64,000 nt of DNA. Source: Dehalobacter sp. CP (GTDB lineage: Bacteria; Bacillota_B; Desulfitobacteriia; Desulfitobacteriales; Syntrophobotulaceae). The stretch lies in assembly GCA_009910795.1 (NCBI GenBank), contig VMEE01000083.1, positions 186,001-250,000 of the forward strand, in the 5' to 3' direction. The notes beneath the pieces were generated by a model that did not search any database, was not told where the DNA came from, and saw only the letters and a list, made by a program, of their open reading frames with translations. The position numbers and the translations under genes are program-made. This document shows, piece by piece, positions 10,568 through 18,753 of this stretch. Position 1 is the first letter of the stretch, and every line of letters begins with the position of its first letter.

Positions 10568-10959
10568 TTTTGGTGATCGGAGGCGCTAGTCAGGGAAAAT
10601 TAGAATTTGTCAGGAGCAAATGGGATATCGCTTCGGCAAACATTACGGACGGAGGGACTTGCAGCTTCGAAGAGGCTTTTCAGCGTCCGGTGCTTGACCA
10701 TCTGCATCTGCTGATCAGACGTTTGCAGGAAGCCAGCCTTGATGCTCGGAAATTTATCGCTGACGGAATCGAGCAGCACCCTGGCATGATTCTGATTTGT
10801 GATGAATTAAGCTCAGCCGTGGTGCCGGTTTTAAAAGATGACCGGGAAATGCAGGAAACGACCGGGAGGGTCCTTTGCGCGGCCGCCCAGAAAGCGGCTA
10901 AGGTCTATCGTGTCTTCTGCTCCGTTCCGGTTCTGATTAAAGGTGAAGAGCATGACTAA
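10564..10959 (+). CDS. Short CobU-like P-loop protein
   Basis: A 131-residue protein with a P-loop-like GGASQGKLEF at residues 6-15 and a C-terminal half (ICDELSSAVVPV ... GRVLCAAAQKA ... CSVPVLIKG) that aligns by eye with the end of CobU. The central His-containing guanylylation segment is missing and the protein is about 50 residues shorter than CobU. It overlaps cobS and the next gene by a few bases, so it is made as part of the operon. It could be a kinase-only or regulatory CobU relative. A full-length cobU is present two genes upstream. Confidence 0.7.
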   Translation: MILVIGGASQGKLEFVRSKWDIASANITDGGTCSFEEAFQRPVLDHLHLLIRRLQEASLDARKFIADGIEQHPGMILICDELSSAVVPVLKDDREMQETTGRVLCAAAQKAAKVYRVFCSVPVLIKGEEHD

Positions 10960-11554
10960 GTTCCTGTACCTGATCCGGCATGGCAAGACGGAAGGAAATC
11001 TGAGACGCAAGTATATCGGAATTACGGATGAGCCTTTATGTGAACAGGGGATCTCCGAAATCCGTGAGTATATTGCTGCCGGCCACTATACGGCGGTTGA
11101 ACATGTCTTTGTCAGTCCAAGGCTCCGCTGCCTTCAGACCAGGGAGCTGATCTATCCGGATATTCCTTATAGTACAATGCCCGAACTTGCGGAGTGCAGC
11201 TTCGGTATATTCGAAAACAAATCGTATGAACAGCTGAGGGACCTTGCCGAGTACAAAAGCTGGATCGATGGCGGCGGGAAACAGCAAGTCCCGGGCGGGG
11301 AACAGCCGGAAATGTTCAGGTCCCGCTGCCTGGAAGGTTTTAACCGTGTGATGCAGGAAGTAGATGAAGCCGGAATCGAAAAGGCCGCACTGGTTATTCA
11401 CGGCGGTACGATCATGATGCTGCTTGAGGCATTTTCTCCCGAAGTATTTGATTTTTACCATTGGCAGATAAAGAACGGCGAAGGCTATCAGCTGACGATT
11501 GATCAGGCTTTATGGACCGAAAAGAAGAAGCTGGCGGCGATATCGAAGATCTAG
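10952..11554 (+). CDS. cobC: Histidine phosphatase, probable alpha-ribazole-5'-phosphate phosphatase
   Basis: A 200-residue protein with the phosphohistidine motif LIRHGKTEGN near the N-terminus and the second catalytic His in VIHGGTIM. The start is taken at the ATG at 10952, behind AAAGGTG; a GTG nine bases earlier is possible. In this operon the natural role is to dephosphorylate alpha-ribazole phosphate or adenosylcobalamin 5'-phosphate (CobC). Broad-specificity members of the family exist, so the assignment rests on context. Confidence 0.82.
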   Translation: MTKFLYLIRHGKTEGNLRRKYIGITDEPLCEQGISEIREYIAAGHYTAVEHVFVSPRLRCLQTRELIYPDIPYSTMPELAECSFGIFENKSYEQLRDLAEYKSWIDGGGKQQVPGGEQPEMFRSRCLEGFNRVMQEVDEAGIEKAALVIHGGTIMMLLEAFSPEVFDFYHWQIKNGEGYQLTIDQALWTEKKKLAAISKI

Positions 11555-11641
11555 GGGATAAGAATATAAAGGTCCGAAGTTGATCGCCCGCTTGTTTTGG
11601 TAATGACGAAATCGATGAAATGATAAAGAAGTTGGTATTGA

Positions 11642-12607
11642 ATGATTACACTTTATGCTTTAGTGACAGGTTATATTTTGGATTTGATTTTTGGTGATCC
11701 TCCCTGGCTGCCTCATCCGGTCCGCTGGATCGGTTCGCTGATTGCCGGAGGAGATAAATACCTGCACCGGATCAGTTGCAGGACGGACCGAAGCCAGTAT
11801 TGGTGCGGGGTACTGCTGACTGTTACCATTGTTACGGTGACATTTCTCGTGCCGCTGGGCCTATTGTATTTGTTGAATAGCATCAGCCCGCTGCTGGGGT
11901 TTATGGCCGAGGCTTTGATGTGTTATCAGATTCTGGCTACGAAGTCGCTGAAAGCTGAGAGCATGAAGGTCTATGATGCCCTGCAGAAGAACGATATCAT
12001 GGAAGCCCGTTATCAATTATCCTGGATTGTCGGCCGGGACACGGAGAACTTGAACAGCTCCCAGGTAGCGAAAGGCGCTGTGGAAACCGTGGCCGAAAAT
12101 CTTTCCGACGGCGTTATCGCGCCGATGCTTTTCATTCTGGTTGGCGGAGCCCCCTTGGGCTTTTTGTATAAAGCGGTCAATACGCTGGACTCGATGATTG
12201 GCTATAAAAATGACAAATATCTTTATTTTGGCCGGTTTGCGGCCAAACTGGATGATGTCGCCAATTATCTTCCGGCCAGAATTTCTGCCTATTTGATGCT
12301 CCTGGCTGTTTTTTTGACCCGTTATGATTTCAAAGATGCCCTGAGAATCTACCGGCGTGACCGTCATAATCATACCAGTCCGAATTCCGCCCACACTGAA
12401 GCCGTTTGCGCCGGGGCCCTTAATGTTCAACTCGCCGGAAGCAATTCTTACTTTGGCAAGCTGGTGGTTAAGCCGACGATCGGTGACCCGATCCGGGAGA
12501 TCGAGGCTGAAGACATCCGCCGCGCCAACAAGCTGATGATTGCGACGTCGCTTGTCGGCCTGATTCTGGGGTCCGCTGTTAGAGCCGCTATTGCGCAGTT
12601 TGGCTGA
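11642..12607 (+). CDS. cbiB: Adenosylcobinamide-phosphate synthase
   Basis: A 321-residue membrane protein with the conserved opening DLIFGDPPWLPHPVRWIG and the later NTLDSMIGYKNDKY and HTEAVCAGAL blocks. CbiB attaches aminopropanol (phosphate), the product of CobD, to adenosylcobyric acid. About 85 bases separate it from cobC; no terminator is visible there, so it is probably in the same transcript. Confidence 0.93.
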   Translation: MITLYALVTGYILDLIFGDPPWLPHPVRWIGSLIAGGDKYLHRISCRTDRSQYWCGVLLTVTIVTVTFLVPLGLLYLLNSISPLLGFMAEALMCYQILATKSLKAESMKVYDALQKNDIMEARYQLSWIVGRDTENLNSSQVAKGAVETVAENLSDGVIAPMLFILVGGAPLGFLYKAVNTLDSMIGYKNDKYLYFGRFAAKLDDVANYLPARISAYLMLLAVFLTRYDFKDALRIYRRDRHNHTSPNSAHTEAVCAGALNVQLAGSNSYFGKLVVKPTIGDPIREIEAEDIRRANKLMIATSLVGLILGSAVRAAIAQFG

Positions 12608-12684
12608 TAGTATTTCTGTTTAGCGGGGGCAAAATATATTGCAGCTGTTATGTTATCCTGTAAGAAGCGAAATGCTCTTTGGGG

Positions 12685-12794
12685 CAGGTCTGTGAGTCAC
12701 AATACCGCTTTTCGGCTGTTGTGCCCTCCGTGGCACAAAAAGCCGCGCTCCGCCTCGTGCTCCGCTTAGCGCGGAACTGTGACTCCCAGACTGG
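12685..12794 (-). repeat. Structured intergenic element, copy 1
   Basis: Read on the minus strand it has a terminal arm (12794-12771), a conserved core with inner hairpin TTGTGCC/GGCACAA flanked by CGGCT/AGCCG, and a closing arm (12708-12685). The arms pair at 20 of 24 positions. The core matches copies 2 and 3 while the arms do not. Function unknown: structured RNA or hairpin DNA element. Confidence 0.8.
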
Positions 12795-13091
12795 TCTTAA
12801 GAGTGGGAGACTTTAGCGGCTCAAGAAGCACTGTCAAACTTAATAAGCAGGTTTACTTTGCCTTCCGTAGCCTTCCGTAGCTAGCTTCTTTATGACTTGC
12901 TCCTTGTATCAGTACCTTCTAAGCATTGTTACTTCTGAGCGCAACGCTCTACATCGTGCTTCACATGGCGGCAATTAGGACTTTAGACTTGTGCTTGCCA
13001 ACAAAGCGAGGAATACCAGCTGAGACAGGATAAGGGGACTTAATGTATTTGCTATCTTTCCTGAACTTTCTACAAAACTTTCTACAGATTA

Positions 13092-13194
13092 GCGTATCTT
13101 CGTAACCGACCTGACAAGCGGAACATGGATGTGGAGCGCGGCTTTTTGCGCCAAGGAGGGCGCAATAGCCGAAAAGGCGGTTACGAAGATACGC
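13092..13194 (+). repeat. Structured intergenic element, copy 2
   Basis: Perfect 17-base terminal arms (13092-13108 and 13178-13194, beginning GCGTATCTTCG) enclose the conserved core: AAGCGGAAC, GATGTGGAGCGCGG and inner hairpin TTGCGCC/GGCGCAA. Compared with copy 1 the inner stem carries a compensatory C-G for T-A change. Opposite orientation to copy 1. Confidence 0.82.
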
Positions 13195-13317
13195 GAGCCA
13201 CAGAATAAAATCTATAGATCAGAACCTATAGATTAGAACCTACATATTTACCCCAAGAATAATCTCAAACTTTAGACAAACTTAGGCTACAAATACGACA
13301 GAGACAGGTGAGAGCAG

Positions 13318-14403
13318 ATGTATCAATATATCCACGGCGGAGATATTTATTCGGTAAAAAAACTGACAGGCAGGCAGGAGATTCTTGATTTTTCTTCTAA
13401 CGTAAATCCACTCGGGCTGCCGGAGTCTATAAAGGAAGCCGTGATCCATTCGCTTGATGAATGTACGAATTATCCGGACCCGTTTTGCCGGGATCTTGTT
13501 GCGGCTTTGGCCAAATATGAGTGCACGGATCCTGAATATATCCTTGCCGCCAATGGGGCTGCAGAGATTATTTTCCGACTTGTGCTGGCTCTGAAACCGA
13601 AAAAAGCGCTGATCTTTGCTCCGACCTTTGCAGACTATGAAAAAGCGCTGCATACGGTGGATTGCTTGGTAGAATATTATTTTTTACGGCCGGAGCACGA
13701 TTTTGCAGCCCGTGAGGACCTGTTGGATCAGATGCGCCCAGGCCTGGACATCATGATTCTTTGTAACCCCAATAATCCTACCGGTCAATTGTGTTCACGT
13801 GCATTTTTACAGAAGGTGCTTGCCAAGGGCCAGGAAATCGGTGCAATCGTGATGATTGATGAATGCTTTATGGATTTTGTCGAAGATAAAGAACAATTTT
13901 CTGTGCAAAACTGCATTGAACAGTATGAAAATCTCGTCATTCTGAAAGCTTTTACCAAGATATTTGCGATGCCGGGTTTTAGACTTGGCTACGCTTTGAC
14001 AGCCAACAAAACATTGCTCGAACAAATGAGGTCCGCCGGTCAAGACTGGAGTGTTTCAACGCTGGCCCAAGCGGCCGGTACCGCTGCCTTAAAAGAAACT
14101 GCCTATCTGCAGCAGACGAAACAGCTGATTGAAACAGAAAGAAGATTTTTGATTGATGCACTTTTGGGTCTTGGACTGAAGGTCATCGGCTCCAGAGCAA
14201 ACTACATATTTTTCCGGGCTCAGCGTACAGACCTGTCTGAAAAGCTGATAGCGAAAGGGATTATGATCCGTCCATGCGCCAACTATGTCAATTTAAACGG
14301 TGAATACTTCAGGGTTGCTGTGAAAAGCCATGAAGATAATTTGAAACTCAGCGCCGTACTCAGGGATGTGATATGTGATGAAAGCAGTCATGGTCATTGT
14401 TGA
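13318..14403 (+). CDS. cobD: L-threonine-O-3-phosphate decarboxylase
   Basis: A 361-residue fold-type I PLP enzyme. Visible blocks: FSSNVNPLGLP near the start, YPDPFCRDL, CNPNNPTGQL, MIDECFMDF and the PLP-lysine region KAFTKIFAMPGFRLGYA. This matches CobD rather than HisC because of the N-terminal HGGDIY and the cob context. It makes (R)-1-aminopropan-2-ol O-phosphate for CbiB from threonine phosphate. The 3' end overlaps the next gene by about 26 bases. Confidence 0.9.
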   Translation: MYQYIHGGDIYSVKKLTGRQEILDFSSNVNPLGLPESIKEAVIHSLDECTNYPDPFCRDLVAALAKYECTDPEYILAANGAAEIIFRLVLALKPKKALIFAPTFADYEKALHTVDCLVEYYFLRPEHDFAAREDLLDQMRPGLDIMILCNPNNPTGQLCSRAFLQKVLAKGQEIGAIVMIDECFMDFVEDKEQFSVQNCIEQYENLVILKAFTKIFAMPGFRLGYALTANKTLLEQMRSAGQDWSVSTLAQAAGTAALKETAYLQQTKQLIETERRFLIDALLGLGLKVIGSRANYIFFRAQRTDLSEKLIAKGIMIRPCANYVNLNGEYFRVAVKSHEDNLKLSAVLRDVICDESSHGHC

Positions 14404-15499
14404 CGGACTTGCAGATGAGAAAATTGAAGAATTAGGCTGGCAAACCACATTTGAGGCTGCCTGTCATCCAGAACTTGACCAAATTGCCGCTGAAGGTCAT
14501 ACCGGCTGGTTTGATTCCTGCCCGCAGGGCTACCTGCCGGAAAGCATGCCGTGTATCCTGAATCTTTTAGGCGTTAAGCCTGCCTATTTTCCGCAAAGCA
14601 GGGCATCACTCGAACTGCTTGCTAACGGCTACTGCCTGGAGCAGGATGAAGTCGTTCTGCGTTGCAATCTTGCCGCCCTTGACAGTCATGGAAGATTAGC
14701 TTCCTTCAACGGCGGGAACTTAACCGGAGCTGAAATGCAAAAAGCGGCGAAGATAGCGGCTGATATCGATCCGAATATCAAGATGCTGCATTTATCCGGG
14801 TACAGGAACCTGATCATTGTCAAAGCGCATTATTTTCAAACGCTGGATTGCAAGACGTATCCGCCGCATGAATTTTTGGGCGATGATTCCGATGATTTAT
14901 TAGCGGACATTTGCACTTCGGCCCCCATACTCCAAAAATTTGTTTCGGAGGGGAAAAATAGGTTAAAATACCTAAGCAGCCAAGAACAGCAAATGATTTT
15001 TTATCCATGGGGAATATCTGGGAAAAGCCGTTTACCTGCATTTGCAGAATTGTATGGTAAAAAGGCAGCGGCAGTCTGCGGTACGGAAATTGCCAAAGGG
15101 ATTGCTTTGGCCTTGAAGATGGATGTTCCTGATTTGGCAGAAGCTACTGGAGATACGGATACGGATCTGGCCCTTAAGGCGCAAACGGCATGCCGCTTGT
15201 TATCCGAGTATGACTTTGTGCTTGTGCATATCAATGGCACAGATGAAGCCGCTCACCGGCATGATCATCGAGAAAAAATTGAATTTATCGAAAGAGTTGA
15301 CCGGGAGTTTTTTGCTTTTCTGCGTCAGAACCTGACAGATGATACTGGGATTCTGATCTGTGCTGATCATGCGACCAGCCCTGTCAGCGGGAAGCATTCG
15401 GCCTTGGATGTTCCGTATATCTTCAGGAAAGCCGGGGAAACCTTGCCGCCGGGGGATTTAGAGGCGAATAAGGTCTTAAAGTATTTGATTTCAGAGTAA
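14378..15499 (+). CDS. ApgM-superfamily protein (COG3635-like), candidate threonine kinase
   Basis: A 373-residue alkaline-phosphatase-superfamily protein resembling archaeal-type cofactor-independent phosphoglycerate mutase: N-terminal VMVIVDGLAD (metal-binding Asp), VLVHINGTDEAAHRHD and CADHATSPVSGKHS (metal ligands). Bacterial members of this group include forms proposed as homoserine kinases (family TIGR02535). Here the gene starts inside cobD and continues to cbiP, and no PduX- or BluE-like threonine kinase is visible, so an L-threonine kinase role feeding CobD is a reasonable inference. A GTG three bases upstream is an alternative start. Confidence 0.8.
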   Translation: MKAVMVIVDGLADEKIEELGWQTTFEAACHPELDQIAAEGHTGWFDSCPQGYLPESMPCILNLLGVKPAYFPQSRASLELLANGYCLEQDEVVLRCNLAALDSHGRLASFNGGNLTGAEMQKAAKIAADIDPNIKMLHLSGYRNLIIVKAHYFQTLDCKTYPPHEFLGDDSDDLLADICTSAPILQKFVSEGKNRLKYLSSQEQQMIFYPWGISGKSRLPAFAELYGKKAAAVCGTEIAKGIALALKMDVPDLAEATGDTDTDLALKAQTACRLLSEYDFVLVHINGTDEAAHRHDHREKIEFIERVDREFFAFLRQNLTDDTGILICADHATSPVSGKHSALDVPYIFRKAGETLPPGDLEANKVLKYLISE

Positions 15500-15536
15500 A
15501 TACTAACAGTACAAACAGGAAAGCGGGTGTCACACG

Positions 15537-17048
15537 ATGGCCAAATCAATCATGGTTCAGGGAACAATGTCCAACGCCGGAAAAAGCTTGTTCACGGCAG
15601 GTCTGTGCCGTGTTTTTAAACAGGCAGGTTATAAGGTAGCGCCCTTCAAATCCCAGAACATGGCCTTGAACTCCTACATTACCAAAGAAGGGCTGGAGAT
15701 GGGCAGAGCGCAGGTTGTCCAGGCAGAAGCAGCCGGGCAGGAGCCCAGTGTCCTGATGAATCCGATCCTTTTGAAACCGACAAATGATCAGGGTTCGCAG
15801 GTCATTGTCAACGGTGAAGTGTTGGGTAATATGAATGCAGCAGACTATTTTCAATATAAAACGAAGCTTATTCCAAATATTATGGCGTCCTACCAGACGC
15901 TTGACCAGAACAATGACGTTATTGTCATCGAAGGAGCGGGCAGTCCCGCGGAGATTAACTTGCAGGAGGATGATATCGTCAATATGGGGATGGCCAAAAT
16001 GGCTAAAGCTCCTGTCCTGCTTGTTGCCGACATTGACAGGGGCGGCGTTTTTGCATCCATTTACGGCACGGTGATGCTCTTAAGTGAAGATGAAAGAAAA
16101 ATGATCAAAGGCATTGTGATCAATAAATTTCGCGGAGATGTAGAAATCTTAAGGCCCGGGCTGCGGATGATCGAAGAAAAAGTCAATATTCCGGTCATCG
16201 GTGTCGTTCCATATCTGAATATCGACATTGAAGATGAAGATAGTTTATCCGAAAGAATTGCTGTGGACAAAACAGTGCAAGCAGTAGATATCGCAGTGAT
16301 CCGGCTGCCAAGGATGTCCAATTTTACTGATTTTAACGTTTTCGAACTGATTCCCGGAGTTTCCCTGCGCTATGTAAAATCCATGGCTGAGCTGAAGAAT
16401 CCGGACATGATCATTCTACCAGGGACGAAAAATACAATGGCTGACTTGTTGTGGCTGCGTCAGAGCGGTCTGGAAGCAAAGATCAAAAAGCAGGCTGCTG
16501 ACGGGGAAACCATTGTATTTGGGGTATGCGGAGGCTACCAAATGCTTGGCGAAACGCTGGAAGATCCTTTTGGCGTAGAAGAGGGCGGAAGTCTCACAGG
16601 AATGGGTTTGCTGGATATGAAAACAATATTCTCCAAACAGAAGACCAGGACACAGGTAGAAGGCCGGTTCAGTCAGTTTGACGGTGTTCTTGCCGGATTA
16701 TCCTCGATCCGTTTTCACGGTTATGAAATTCATATGGGCGTAACAGAAACAGGGGATGTCGAGCCTTTGACGCATATCGACATTGAGTCGGGCCTTCAGG
16801 TGCAAAAGATGGAAGGTGCCCGAAAGCTGAATGTTATGGGCAGTTATGTTCATGGCATATTTGATGAAGAAGGAGTCGCTGTAGCAATTGCCGAATGCCT
16901 TTTAAATAAAAAGGGGTTGGATTCAACAAGCCTCAAACGGTTAAGCTATAAACAATATAAAGAGCAGCAGTATGACCGATTGGCGGATGAAATCCGAACA
17001 CACGTCGACATGGCCGCGATCGTGAATATTTTGGAGGCAGGTGTATAA
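15537..17048 (+). CDS. cbiP: Cobyric acid synthase
   Basis: A 503-residue glutamine-dependent amidotransferase (CbiP/CobQ) that amidates side chains b, d, e and g of adenosylcobyrinate a,c-diamide. N-terminal P-loop-like [11 protein letters not shown] at about 7-17 followed by [14 protein letters not shown]. The C-terminal glutaminase domain has LPGTKNT, the nucleophile in [11 protein letters not shown] and the catalytic [14 protein letters not shown] region aaagcggg. Three bases separate its stop from the cobO ATG. Confidence 0.95.
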   Translation: MAKSIMVQGTMSNAGKSLFTAGLCRVFKQAGYKVAPFKSQNMALNSYITKEGLEMGRAQVVQAEAAGQEPSVLMNPILLKPTNDQGSQVIVNGEVLGNMNAADYFQYKTKLIPNIMASYQTLDQNNDVIVIEGAGSPAEINLQEDDIVNMGMAKMAKAPVLLVADIDRGGVFASIYGTVMLLSEDERKMIKGIVINKFRGDVEILRPGLRMIEEKVNIPVIGVVPYLNIDIEDEDSLSERIAVDKTVQAVDIAVIRLPRMSNFTDFNVFELIPGVSLRYVKSMAELKNPDMIILPGTKNTMADLLWLRQSGLEAKIKKQAADGETIVFGVCGGYQMLGETLEDPFGVEEGGSLTGMGLLDMKTIFSKQKTRTQVEGRFSQFDGVLAGLSSIRFHGYEIHMGVTETGDVEPLTHIDIESGLQVQKMEGARKLNVMGSYVHGIFDEEGVAVAIAECLLNKKGLDSTSLKRLSYKQYKEQQYDRLADEIRTHVDMAAIVNILEAGV

Positions 17049-17051
17049 TTG

Positions 17052-17579
17052 ATGAAAAAAGGTCTCATCCATATTTACTGCGGGGACGGCAAAGGAAAAA
17101 CGACCGCTTCCCTCGGTCTGGCAGTCAGATGTGCAGGCAGAGGGCGCAGGGTATTGATCGTCCAGTTCTTAAAAAGCCAGGATACTGGGGAACTGCATAC
17201 CCTGGAGAAAATTCCGGGGATAACGTTTTTGCGCGGTGAAGAGTCCTTTGGTTTCTATAATCAGGAGACAAATGAGCAGAAGGAGCAGCGCAGGACCGTT
17301 TATAATAAGATCCTGCAGCAAGCGGTTTCAGCGTGCCGTGAGGGCCAAGCCGATTTGCTGATTCTTGATGAAGCCGTAGCCTCCTATAATTATGACCTGA
17401 TTGACCGTGCGCTTCTGCTTGAGTTTTTGCGGACGAAACCTGAAGGGCTTGAGGTTGTGCTGACCGGACGGGGGCCTGCGGAAGAGCTGCTTGATCTTGC
17501 AGACTATGTATCTGAGGTCAAGAAAGTCAAACATCCGTATGATAAAGGGATCAAAGCGCGCCTCGGCATTGAACGGTAA
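17052..17579 (+). CDS. cobO: ATP:cob(I)alamin adenosyltransferase (CobA/CobO/BtuR type)
   Basis: A 175-residue enzyme with the P-loop CGDGKGKTTASLG at about 10-22, the VQFLKSQ strand, LLILDEAVASYNYDLI and the C-terminal EVKKVKHPYDKGIKARLGIE that is typical of the CobO family. It adenosylates reduced corrinoids. RBS ggagg lies about 15 bases upstream. Last gene of the cob operon. Confidence 0.93.
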   Translation: MKKGLIHIYCGDGKGKTTASLGLAVRCAGRGRRVLIVQFLKSQDTGELHTLEKIPGITFLRGEESFGFYNQETNEQKEQRRTVYNKILQQAVSACREGQADLLILDEAVASYNYDLIDRALLLEFLRTKPEGLEVVLTGRGPAEELLDLADYVSEVKKVKHPYDKGIKARLGIER

Positions 17580-17602
17580 TATTTGACAGCCTCGATTCCA
17601 TC

Positions 17603-17632
17603 TTGACAAGAATCCGGTCTCCGCTTTATACT
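17603..17632 (+). promoter_or_regulatory. Sigma-A promoter of a possible small RNA
   Basis: TTGACA (17603-17608) and TATACT (17627-17632) with an 18-base spacer. The next element downstream is a terminator about 120 bases on, with no convincing gene between. Confidence 0.55.
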
Positions 17633-17639
17633 AAAATCA

Positions 17640-17783
17640 GAAAATATAATACATGATGGTTAAAAACATACAGTGTTACCTTTTGCTGACAGGTCAGGTT
17701 GGAATTCGAGGCACAGGTCAGAGGGATGTATGGGATGTTGCCGGACGGATTCAAAGCCACCTTCAGGGTTGGCTTTATTTATT
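17640..17783 (+). ncRNA. Possible small RNA gene ending in an intrinsic terminator
   Basis: From a consensus-like promoter the sequence runs about 140 bases to a terminator hairpin, AAAGCCACC (17753-17761) paired with GG(GT)TGGCTTT (17766-17776), followed by attt. Within it, the repeated ACAGGTCAG at about 17690 and 17715 suggests internal structure. No known RNA family was recognised. An ATG at 17653 opens a frame, but its composition looks non-coding. It could also serve as terminator for cob readthrough. Confidence 0.35.
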
Positions 17784-17794
17784 CAGATCAGTTT

Positions 17795-18087
17795 CCCGCA
17801 AAATTCCTCAGTTTCCGTTAAGATTCGTGTTTAAGGTCCATCGATTTCCAGTTAACGTTCAGGTTCACAAGTATGTTGTTTCAGTAGATTCGTTTGTTAC
17901 CTTAACCTTAGGTTTTCACCAGGCTCCATTTCTAGACTCCATTATCCGGGTGATTCTTGAGAAAGGCGTAGAGAAAGTAGCGTAAGTCTGAAAGTAGCGT
18001 AAGTCCGATTTGTGATTCCATGTGTTTTGATTAAAGTAGGTGACTCGAGTAAAATTATCTGTTTGTGTCCATGAGGAATTTTGCGGG
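17795..18087. repeat. 293-base segment bounded by a perfect 16-base inverted repeat
   Basis: CCCGCAAAATTCCTCA at 17795-17810 is repeated inverted at 18072-18087. The ends could pair as a long hairpin or be termini of a small non-autonomous element. No clear target duplication is visible beside the arms. Confidence 0.55.
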
Positions 18088-18099
18088 TTATACACTTAA

Positions 18100-18135
18100 G
18101 GCCTCTTCGCATCAATGCGAGGGGGCCGTTTATTT
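18100..18135 (+). terminator. Hairpin terminator
   Basis: GGCCTCTTCGCA (18100-18111) pairs with TGCGAGGGGGCC (18116-18127) over a TCAA loop, followed by gtttattt. It lies just beyond the 16-base inverted repeat. Confidence 0.65.
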
Positions 18136-18168
18136 GTGTGCCAACATAAAAAATTGGTTATTGAACAT

Positions 18169-18189
18169 ACGTTATTGAACATATTGAAT
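18169..18189. repeat. 21-base direct repeat, left copy
   Basis: ACGTTATTGAACATATTGAAT plus zero mismatches to 19955-19975 (21 bases starting with this string's first 20). The two copies bracket the AT-rich segment with the two small secreted-protein genes. Confidence 0.6.
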
Positions 18190-18753
18190 CCGTTAATTGA
18201 AAACCAACTTCCGTTCACAGCAACCCCTTGGAGTTGAAGGAGTAAGCTCCGTTTTTTCTATGTAAAATCTATGTAAAAATGATAAAAAAGGTATATAGTT
18301 GGCGTAAGATAGCACGAAAATCCGGCATTTTGAGCATGGGAAACAGACCTTTGGGAGTTTATTGCAAAACATAGCCCCCGTACAATTACCCCTGTTTCTT
18401 TACATTTCTAACGGTGCGCTTCCCGTATCTTACATATGGTTGTTGGCTTCCCCGTTTTGCAGGCGGTTCGCCAGCACTATGAATTCCACCTCTGGTTTGC
18501 TTTCACTCCAGGTTGAAGATTTACCTCAGACTGTCACTGAGACGCCCTGTCCGTTCAGCGGTGCTGGAATCTTCATATTGGCTACAAAAATGAACAGGTT
18601 AACGGCATTGGTTGGATTCTGCCCCACTGACTCGTACCACTGCGTGGCGAATTACAAAAACCGCGCCGCTCAGGCACGGTCTTTGCTGACTTTATTTAAT
18701 TGACCAATGAGAAAAAATCTATTTCAAGAGTATCGGAATAAAAGGAGTTACAC

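Larger units (their letters stand above)
12608..13317. other. 710-base gap between cbiB and cobD, rich in inverted repeats
   Basis: No convincing reading frame. It holds two copies of a structured repeat in opposite orientation (12685-12794 and 13092-13194). The 300 bases between them contain only a short duplicated ttccgtagcc and a seven-base inverted pair GAAGCAC/GTGCTTC (12825, 12957). An RBS-like aggtgagag precedes cobD. The gap splits the cob operon; no promoter was recognised with confidence. Confidence 0.6.
17580..18753. other. Gene-poor stretch after the cob operon
   Basis: About 1.17 kb without a convincing gene. It contains a promoter-terminator unit (17603-17783), a perfect 16-base inverted repeat (17795-17810 and 18072-18087), a tandem gaaagtagcgtaagtc (about 17974 and 17991), a hairpin terminator (18100-18135), and the left copy of a 21-base direct repeat (18169-18189). 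An open frame at 18362-18703 (113 codons) has no recognised domain and no clear RBS. The reverse strand of that segment also reads open in parts, so it may be a decayed repeat. Confidence 0.5.

Noticed and set aside
12685..12794. Reading the structured repeat as a plain terminator
   Set aside because: There is no T-run after the outer stem and the conserved core recurs at two other sites, which terminators do not show.
17653..17985. Plus-strand frame of 110 codons after cobO
   Set aside because: It crosses a terminator and an inverted repeat, lacks an RBS and has no family-like sequence.
18362..18703. Plus-strand frame of 113 codons
   Set aside because: No RBS or domain; kept only as an unexplained segment, not as a gene.
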